NCBI RefSeq assembly: GCF_000374445.1
Contig: NZ_KB894403.1
Location: 607,371-671,370 of the forward strand
DNA: 64,000 nucleotides
Direction: 5' to 3'
DNA from: Actinokineospora enzanensis DSM 44649
GTDB taxonomy: Bacteria; Actinomycetota; Actinomycetes; Mycobacteriales; Pseudonocardiaceae
Shown here: piece by piece, positions 59,710-64,000 of the stretch
How the letters are laid out: the number at the start of each line of letters is the position of its first letter
How positions within the stretch are numbered: position 1 is the stretch's first letter
The notes under the pieces: model-generated
Seen by the model: the letters and a program-made list of their open reading frames with translations, nothing else
Databases searched by the model: none
Told to the model about the DNA's origin: nothing
Translations under genes and position numbers: made by a program

Positions 59710-60708
59710 TTACCCGGCGACGCTGATCACGAGCTTGCCCCGGGCACCACCCGCCCGCAGATATCGGATCGCGTCCGCCGTCTCGGCCAACGGGAACACC
59801 CGGTCGACCACCGGTCGCACCGTGCCCGACGACACCATTCCCGCGAGCGCCACCAAATCGTCGGCACGTTCCGAGGCGATCAACCCGCCCAGCCGCTGCC
59901 GCACGAACAGCGACACCAGCGGCGCGCGCAGGGTGCGGCCGAAGCCGCCGAGCCAGCGGCCGTCGGTCTCGCCGCCGACGATCACCAGCACGCCGCGCGG
60001 GGCCAGGGCCCGACGCAGGTGTCGCAGCGTGCGGTTGCCGCCGATGTCGATGACCACGTCGTAGCGGCGACCGCCCTCGGTGATGTCGTGCGCGCGGTAG
60101 TCGAGCGCGTCCACGCCCAGCGAGCGCACCAGGTCGACCTTGCCCGGCCCGCACATCCCGGTCACCTGCCCGCCGAGCGCCTTGGCGATCTGGACCGCGA
60201 ACGTGCCGACACCGCCGGAGGCACCGATCACCAGCACGGACTGGCCTTCCCGCACCTTCGCGTTGTCCCGCAAGGCTTGCAGTGCGGTCAGCCCCGAGAT
60301 CGACATGACAGCCGCCTGCTCGAAGGTCGACTCGGCAGGCTTCAAAGCCAGCTTGGCCGCCTTCGCGCGGACCAACTCGGCGAACGTGCCCTCGCCGATG
60401 CCGAACACCTCGTCCCCCGGCCGGAACGCCGTGACGCCCTCCCCCACCGCCTCGACCACGCCCGCCAGCTCCCGTCCACGCACCGGCGTCCTCGGCGCGC
60501 GCAGCCCGATCGCCAGCCGCACCAGGTAGGGCCGCCCCGCCATCAGGTGCCACACGCCCTGCTCGACGCCCGCCGCGCGGACCCGCACCAGCACCTCGTC
60601 CGGTCCGATCACCGGCACCGGGATCTCGGCGGGCCGCAGCACCTCGGCCTCCCCGTACCGGTCCTGCACCACGGCCCGCATCGTCGCCTGTCCGACCGCC
60701 ACAACCAT
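59710..60708 (-). CDS. Zinc-independent medium-chain NAD(P)H oxidoreductase (quinone-reductase type)
   Basis: A 332-residue MDR-family enzyme. GroES-like N-terminus (VLVRVRAAGVEQGVWHLMAG), Rossmann motif VLVIGASGGVGTFAVQIAKALG, no zinc-ligand cysteines. Family members reduce quinones or enones with NADPH. ATG 60708 follows GAGGGAAG. It is divergent from a TetR gene, with two identical palindromic operators between them, so it is very likely the target of that repressor. Confidence 0.93.
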   Translation of the reverse strand: MVVAVGQATMRAVVQDRYGEAEVLRPAEIPVPVIGPDEVLVRVRAAGVEQGVWHLMAGRPYLVRLAIGLRAPRTPVRGRELAGVVEAVGEGVTAFRPGDEVFGIGEGTFAELVRAKAAKLALKPAESTFEQAAVMSISGLTALQALRDNAKVREGQSVLVIGASGGVGTFAVQIAKALGGQVTGMCGPGKVDLVRSLGVDALDYRAHDITEGGRRYDVVIDIGGNRTLRHLRRALAPRGVLVIVGGETDGRWLGGFGRTLRAPLVSLFVRQRLGGLIASERADDLVALAGMVSSGTVRPVVDRVFPLAETADAIRYLRAGGARGKLVISVAG

Positions 60709-60733
60709 CGCTTCCCTCGCTCCTCGGCTCGCA

Positions 60734-60766
60734 CTTACGATGTAAGGGTGAGGCTTACGATGTAAG
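60734..60766. promoter_or_regulatory. Twin TetR operators
   Basis: Two identical copies of CTTACGATGTAAG (60734-60746 and 60754-60766), each a perfect CTTAC/GTAAG palindrome with a 3-base centre, spaced 20 bp apart centre to centre (two helical turns). They lie between the divergent oxidoreductase and TetR genes. Confidence 0.85.
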
Positions 60767-60774
60767 GTCGTCAA

Positions 60775-61437
60775 GTGCCGAAACCGGACCGCCCCCCACT
60801 CACCCGGGACGACGTGCTCCGCGCCGCCGTCGCGCTCGCCGACACCGGCGGCCTGCCCGCCGTGTCCATGCGCAAGCTCGGCGAGGCCCTCGGCGTCGAG
60901 GCGATGTCGCTCTACCACCACGTGCGCAACAAGAGCGACCTGCTCGACGGCATGACCGACCTGGTCTTCGCCGAGATCGACTTCCCCACCGACGCCGACT
61001 GGCACACCGCCATGCGCGTCCGCGCCGTCGCCACCCGCGCCACCATGGCCCGCCACCCCTGGGCGATCCGCCTGATGGAGAACCGCACCTCCCCCGGCCC
61101 GGCCACCCTGCACTACCACGACGCGGTCATCGGGGTCCTGCGCCGCGCGGGCTTCTCGATCCCGATGGCCGCGCACGCCTTCTCGGTGCTCGACAGCTAC
61201 ACCTACGGCTTCGCCCTCCAGGACGCGGACCTGCCGTTCAACACCGGCCAGGAGACCGCCGACCTCGCCTCGGCGATCCTCGCGGGCATCCCCGCCGACC
61301 GGTACCCGTACCTGGTCGAGATGACCCGTGAGCACGTCATGCGCCCGGACTACGACTACGGCGCCGAGTTCGCCAACGGCCTCACCCTGATCCTGGACGC
61401 CCTCGCCCGCGCCCTGTCGCTCCAAGACCGGACCTGA
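60775..61437 (+). CDS. TetR family transcriptional regulator (TetR_C_1 type)
   Basis: A 220-residue repressor, GTG start 9 bases after the second operator. The helix-turn-helix is [31 protein letters not shown] (two parts), the form seen in TetR/TetR_C_1 members whose class prototype is the tetracycline repressor. Operators of the CTTAC-N3-GTAAG form are known for this class. With them overlapping its own promoter it is autorepressed and controls the divergent oxidoreductase. Confidence 0.95.
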   Translation: MPKPDRPPLTRDDVLRAAVALADTGGLPAVSMRKLGEALGVEAMSLYHHVRNKSDLLDGMTDLVFAEIDFPTDADWHTAMRVRAVATRATMARHPWAIRLMENRTSPGPATLHYHDAVIGVLRRAGFSIPMAAHAFSVLDSYTYGFALQDADLPFNTGQETADLASAILAGIPADRYPYLVEMTREHVMRPDYDYGAEFANGLTLILDALARALSLQDRT

Positions 61438-61466
61438 AGCCCTGCCGGGTTGTCGGTGGGCGTTCC

Positions 61467-61472
61467 TATACT
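61467..61472 (+). promoter_or_regulatory. -10 element for leaderless YjbR gene
   Basis: TATACT lies exactly 7 bases before ATG 61480, a near-perfect -10 and no ribosome site, indicating a transcript starting at the ATG. No good -35 is seen. Confidence 0.55.
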
Positions 61473-61479
61473 CCGCGCC

Positions 61480-61848
61480 ATGGGCTGCTCAGGCGACGAC
61501 CTCCTCCGCATCGTGACCGCGTTGACCGAGGTCACGCGCGGTGAGGGGCCGAGCTACAGCTCCTTCAGCGTGCACGGTAAGAAGTTCGGCTACTACTGGC
61601 CGCGCACCGCCACCGCCGGTCTCAAGCAGACGATCTCCGAGCAGCTGGCCCTGGTGGCCGAGCGGCCGGACGTCTTCGAGGTCCAGTTCACCTCCGGTGG
61701 CTTCGGCTGGGTCGTGGTCACCCTCGCCCGCGTCGACCGGCGGGAGCTGACCGAGCTCGTCTACGAGGCGTGGCGGCTCACCGCGCCCGAGGACCTGGTG
61801 GCCACCGCGCCGGACCCGACCAAGCAGGTCGGCAGACGGCGACGGTGA
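61480..61848 (+). CDS. MmcQ/YjbR family protein
   Basis: A 122-residue protein of the MmcQ/YjbR family (CyaY-like fold): SVHGKKFGYYWP, ERPDVFEVQFTSGGFGWVVVTLA and the helical end ELTELVYEAWRLTAPEDLVA. The function is not established; DNA-binding has been suggested for relatives. Leaderless ATG 61480. Confidence 0.9.
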   Translation: MGCSGDDLLRIVTALTEVTRGEGPSYSSFSVHGKKFGYYWPRTATAGLKQTISEQLALVAERPDVFEVQFTSGGFGWVVVTLARVDRRELTELVYEAWRLTAPEDLVATAPDPTKQVGRRRR

Positions 61849-61858
61849 CGACGGACCG

Positions 61859-62284
61859 TCACAGGGTCTTCCGCCAGGTCACGCACGTGGGCCGGACGGC
61901 CGTCGCCAGGAACTCCTTGATCGCCCGGGCAAACAGCTCGATCGAGATCCCCGAGCCTGCCGGGAAGTCGTTGTAGTCGTAGTGGTACGCCCGGGAAGCC
62001 GCATCACCCACCGCCGTGCAGTGTTCGTGCTCCGCGCTGTAGTACAGGAGATAGCCGTACCCGCGCTGAACCAACGCCCACATCAGATGGTCCGGCACGA
62101 TCTCGCCGCTCCACTCCGACCGGATCCGCGTGCGCGCGAGGTGCTCCACCGACGCCGGTTCCGCGCTCGGCTCGGTCAGCAGGGCCACCAGCCGGTCGAC
62201 GTCCTCCGGCGTCTCGGCGACCAGCTCGCCGTTCGTCGGCAGGTTCTCCGGGTCGTGGATCTCCCAGCGCGCGTGGATGCCCAT
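61859..62284 (-). CDS. Imm1 family immunity protein (orphan)
   Basis: A 141-residue protein matching the Imm1 pattern: N-terminal VDRLVALLTEP, central WALVQRGYGYLLYYS and C-terminal FPAGSGISIELFARAIKEFLATAVRPTCVTW. Imm1 proteins neutralise polymorphic toxins, often deaminases. No toxin gene is in the window, so it may protect against a rival strain's toxin. ATG 62284 with GAGGAGTGGG just ahead. An AT-rich palindromic promoter region lies upstream. Confidence 0.8.
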   Translation of the reverse strand: MGIHARWEIHDPENLPTNGELVAETPEDVDRLVALLTEPSAEPASVEHLARTRIRSEWSGEIVPDHLMWALVQRGYGYLLYYSAEHEHCTAVGDAASRAYHYDYNDFPAGSGISIELFARAIKEFLATAVRPTCVTWRKTL

Positions 62285-62356
62285 CCCACTCCTCACCGTC
62301 CTGGCGTCTTTCTACCCGCACCGTCCGACACTCCGGCCACCCGGGCAGCAATCACC

Positions 62357-62386
62357 AGTTATCTTGATAGCCAATAGTTGATAACT
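62357..62386. repeat. AT-rich inverted repeat upstream of the immunity gene
   Basis: AGTTATC (62357-62363) and GATAACT (62380-62386) flank TTGATAGCCAATAGTT, all in a 40-bp island of about 35% GC. It sits 73 bases before the Imm1 start on the minus strand and is a probable promoter/operator. Confidence 0.5.
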
Positions 62387-62461
62387 ATGTCACTTTGCCA
62401 AGAGGGAGAGAGAATCGCCCTGGCCGGGTCGGGAATCGCGGTGTCTACTGAGGACTGACGA

Positions 62462-63007
62462 CTAGCCGGTGGCCCGGACGGCGAAGCTGGTGATGGTGCC
62501 GCCGGTGACGGTGTAGGTACCGTGGAACGTGCGATGGCTGCCGTCGGTCTGGTACGCGGTGAGACCGAGGGTCACCGTGCCGCCCTGGACCGTCTCGATC
62601 GAGATCTCGTCATGGTCGGTGCCCGCGAACCCGGCGGCGAAGTCGGTGTAGGACTTGCCGGTGTTCTTGCCGCCCAGGTCCCACGCGCGCTGGTAGTCGT
62701 GCGCGTTGATGGCGTCGAAGTACGCGTTCACGACCGAGCCGGGGTCCCCGAGCGTCACCGGCGCCACCGAGGTGGTCGCGGGCGCGGACTCCGTGGTGAC
62801 CGACGGCTCCGACGACGCCGAGGTTGCGGACGGCTCGGGCGCGTCGGATGTCTCCGGCGGCTCGGATGGGTCGGTGGTCGACGTTGTGGCCATGGTCACA
62901 GGGGCCGCGATCGCGGAGCCCGCGACCGGGGTCGCGCAGGCCGCGCTCGCCAGCAGGACGGCCGCGCCGACCGACCACACGCGCCAGTCCAGCCGTGCTG
63001 CACCCAC
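62462..63007 (-). CDS. Lipoprotein with C-terminal NTF2/SnoaL-like domain
   Basis: A 181-residue lipoprotein. Lipobox is ASAAC-A at about residue 24, a Ser/Thr/Pro/Glu-rich linker (about 35-82) follows, then a domain of about 95 residues (VVNAYFDAINAHDYQRAWDLGGKN ... DHDEISIETVQGGTVTLGL) with the cone-like pattern of NTF2/SnoaL folds common in actinobacterial lipoproteins. GTG or ATG start near MGAARLDW. Function unknown; a protein-ligand or cell-wall role is possible. Confidence 0.8.
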   Translation of the reverse strand: MGAARLDWRVWSVGAAVLLASAACATPVAGSAIAAPVTMATTSTTDPSEPPETSDAPEPSATSASSEPSVTTESAPATTSVAPVTLGDPGSVVNAYFDAINAHDYQRAWDLGGKNTGKSYTDFAAGFAGTDHDEISIETVQGGTVTLGLTAYQTDGSHRTFHGTYTVTGGTITSFAVRATG

Positions 63008-63129
63008 CGAACCTCCACCCGCCGACCTGTTCCACCGGACGTGTCGACCCCGGCCGGGCTTCCGTTACCGCGCGTGCCGACCACCGGACGTGATCACCCG
63101 ATCACCCCTCGGGTATCCACAATGGAGTG

Positions 63130-63780
63130 TCAGCGCGCCTGCAGGCCGCGCTCGCACTCCTGGACCCGGGCGCCGCGCAGGTCCAGCGCGTCGACCAGCC
63201 GGTCCACGATCGCCAGACCGTCGATCGCACCGCAGCTGAACAGGTCGATCGCGGCCAGGTTCTCCTCCGGCCAGGTATGCACGCTCAGGTGCGACTCGGC
63301 CAGGATCAACACCAGGGTGATCGCGCCGTTGGGGAAGAGCACGTGACTCTCCTTGAGCACGTGCCCGCCCGCGTCCCGAACCGCGCCGACACACGCCGTG
63401 GTGAGCCGCTCCAGGTCGGCCGCCACCGAGCCGGGCGCGAACTCGCCGTCGACCACGTACAGCCACTTGGGCGTGCGCGCCTCGGCGACCCGCAGGTCGG
63501 TGTGGTCCTGACCGTCGGCCCACCTGTCCGGGTGCGCGTGGTCGGCGATGTAGGCGGCGAGAGTGTGCAGCGAGGCCAGCGCGTCGAGGTTGAGGTCCTC
63601 GGCGGCGATGTCCACTCCGTAGCGGTCCTTGACCTCACGGAGCAGTCGGACGCCGCTGACGGAGTCCAAGCCCAGGCCTCCGGCGAAGAGGGGGAGGTCG
63701 GTGGGGGCGGTGAGCATGGAGCTGTCGCCGGTGATGTCGGTGAGTAGGTCGCGCAGGAGGGTGGTCAAGGGTTCCGTCAT
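63130..63780 (-). CDS. Acyl carrier protein fused to S-adenosylmethionine decarboxylase-like domain
   Basis: A 216-residue two-domain protein. Residues 1-85 are an acyl/peptidyl carrier protein with attachment Ser40 in GLGLDSVSG. Residues about 105-205 are an AdoMetDC (SpeD) domain: AESHLSVHTWPEENLAAIDLFSCG, shown in parts. The self-cleavage pair Glu162-Ser163, His168 and Cys183 are spaced as Ser63/His68/Cys83 of Thermotoga AdoMetDC, so a pyruvoyl enzyme is expected. The fusion could decarboxylate SAM, or an SAM-derived unit tethered to the carrier, to give an aminopropyl donor for a secondary metabolite. ATG 63780; the upstream gene lies beyond the window. Confidence 0.9.
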   Translation of the reverse strand: MTEPLTTLLRDLLTDITGDSSMLTAPTDLPLFAGGLGLDSVSGVRLLREVKDRYGVDIAAEDLNLDALASLHTLAAYIADHAHPDRWADGQDHTDLRVAEARTPKWLYVVDGEFAPGSVAADLERLTTACVGAVRDAGGHVLKESHVLFPNGAITLVLILAESHLSVHTWPEENLAAIDLFSCGAIDGLAIVDRLVDALDLRGARVQECERGLQAR

Positions 63781-63906
63781 CGCGGACCTGCGGTGGTCGA
63801 ACGGATGACGTCCTCCTGGGGTGCTGGGTTCTGGTGTGAGAGAGCTTAGTGGGTGTTGGGTTTTGTGGGGATCTCGCTGTGTTTGTTGGCTCGGCTTCGC
63901 CTCGCG

Positions 63907-64000
63907 GCGGGATCGCCTTCAGCCGGTCTCTTCCCACCCGATCCCACTCGGCCCTGGGGGCCTCCTGGGATCGGGTGGGAAGAGACCGGCGCGATCCCGC
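63907..64000. terminator. Very long hairpin at the window edge
   Basis: Inner perfect 25-bp arms (63922-63946 and 63966-63990, containing GGTCTCTTCCCACCCGATCC) and outer arms GCGGGATCGC/GCGATCCCGC (63907-63916 and 63991-64000) give a stem of at least 35 bp with a 5-base bulge. It may be a bidirectional terminator or an interspersed palindrome. It reaches the end of the window and may continue. Confidence 0.65.

Noticed and set aside
1..64000. Prophage or integrative element
   Set aside because: No integrase, structural phage gene, relaxase or direct repeat att pair was seen next to the tRNA genes.

Overview
The window is high-GC (roughly 70% or more), gene-dense actinobacterial chromosome. 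It uses many GTG starts, ATGA/GTGA stop-start overlaps, paired NarL-type two-component systems, AfsR-like NB-ARC/TPR proteins and DHA2 transporters, with C or G in most third codon positions. A soluble PAS-chemoreceptor with a CheW partner hints at a motile-spore lineage. A Pseudonocardiaceae member of the Actinosynnema / Saccharothrix / Lentzea / Actinokineospora type is my best guess. This is inference; no rRNA or housekeeping marker is present. I see no prophage, CRISPR array or complete insertion sequence. The gene at the left edge is cut by the window.

Layout. 1-3.0 kb: two co-directional genes of a DUF4132-type pair. 3.4-10.0 kb: a secreted serine hydrolase, then a MacB/FtsX-type ABC exporter divergent from a NarL-type kinase/regulator pair. 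10.0-16.0 kb: secreted and membrane proteins, including a papain-like protease, a membrane protein co-translated with a protein carrying a RHIM-like amyloid motif, and a 168-bp MITE-like palindrome. 16.1-19.9 kb: an ABC-2 exporter divergent from a second kinase/regulator pair. 20-21.9 kb: small unknown proteins. 22-28.6 kb: CheW and a multi-PAS chemoreceptor divergent from a methyltransferase and a caspase-GGDEF-EAL fusion. 28.7-34.6 kb: DHA2 exporter, TetR regulator, cytochrome P450 and amidase. 34.8-39.9 kb: a membrane-tethered NB-ARC/TPR protein, then an ECF sigma / Rieske / cupredoxin / phosphoesterase / membrane-protein operon. 39.9-44.6 kb: dehydrogenase with TetR regulator, tRNA-Arg plus an odd tRNA-like gene, an 18-codon mini-ORF with its own terminator, EamA transporter, zinc-knuckle mini-protein and a berberine-bridge-type oxidase.

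44.8-59.4 kb is one co-oriented, translationally coupled ten-gene operon, read right to left: GrpE-like, Hsp70, FN3 protein, zinc-ribbon GTPase, GTPase-associated protein, membrane zinc-ribbon GTPase, tiny membrane protein, second Hsp70, vWA protein, and an NB-ARC/TPR protein with an N-terminal amyloid-like motif. It has the composition of the predicted NTP-dependent conflict systems of multicellular bacteria. 59.7-64.0 kb: a TetR-controlled oxidoreductase with twin operators, a YjbR protein, an orphan Imm1 immunity protein, a lipoprotein and an acyl-carrier-protein/S-adenosylmethionine-decarboxylase fusion.

The most novel signals are: (1) the caspase joined to catalytically degenerate GGDEF and EAL domains, which looks like a cyclic-di-GMP-gated death protease; (2) the ACP-AdoMetDC fusion with an intact self-processing site; (3) the GTPase/Hsp70/NLR operon; and (4) the same 14-residue RHIM-like motif in two proteins 30 kb apart.
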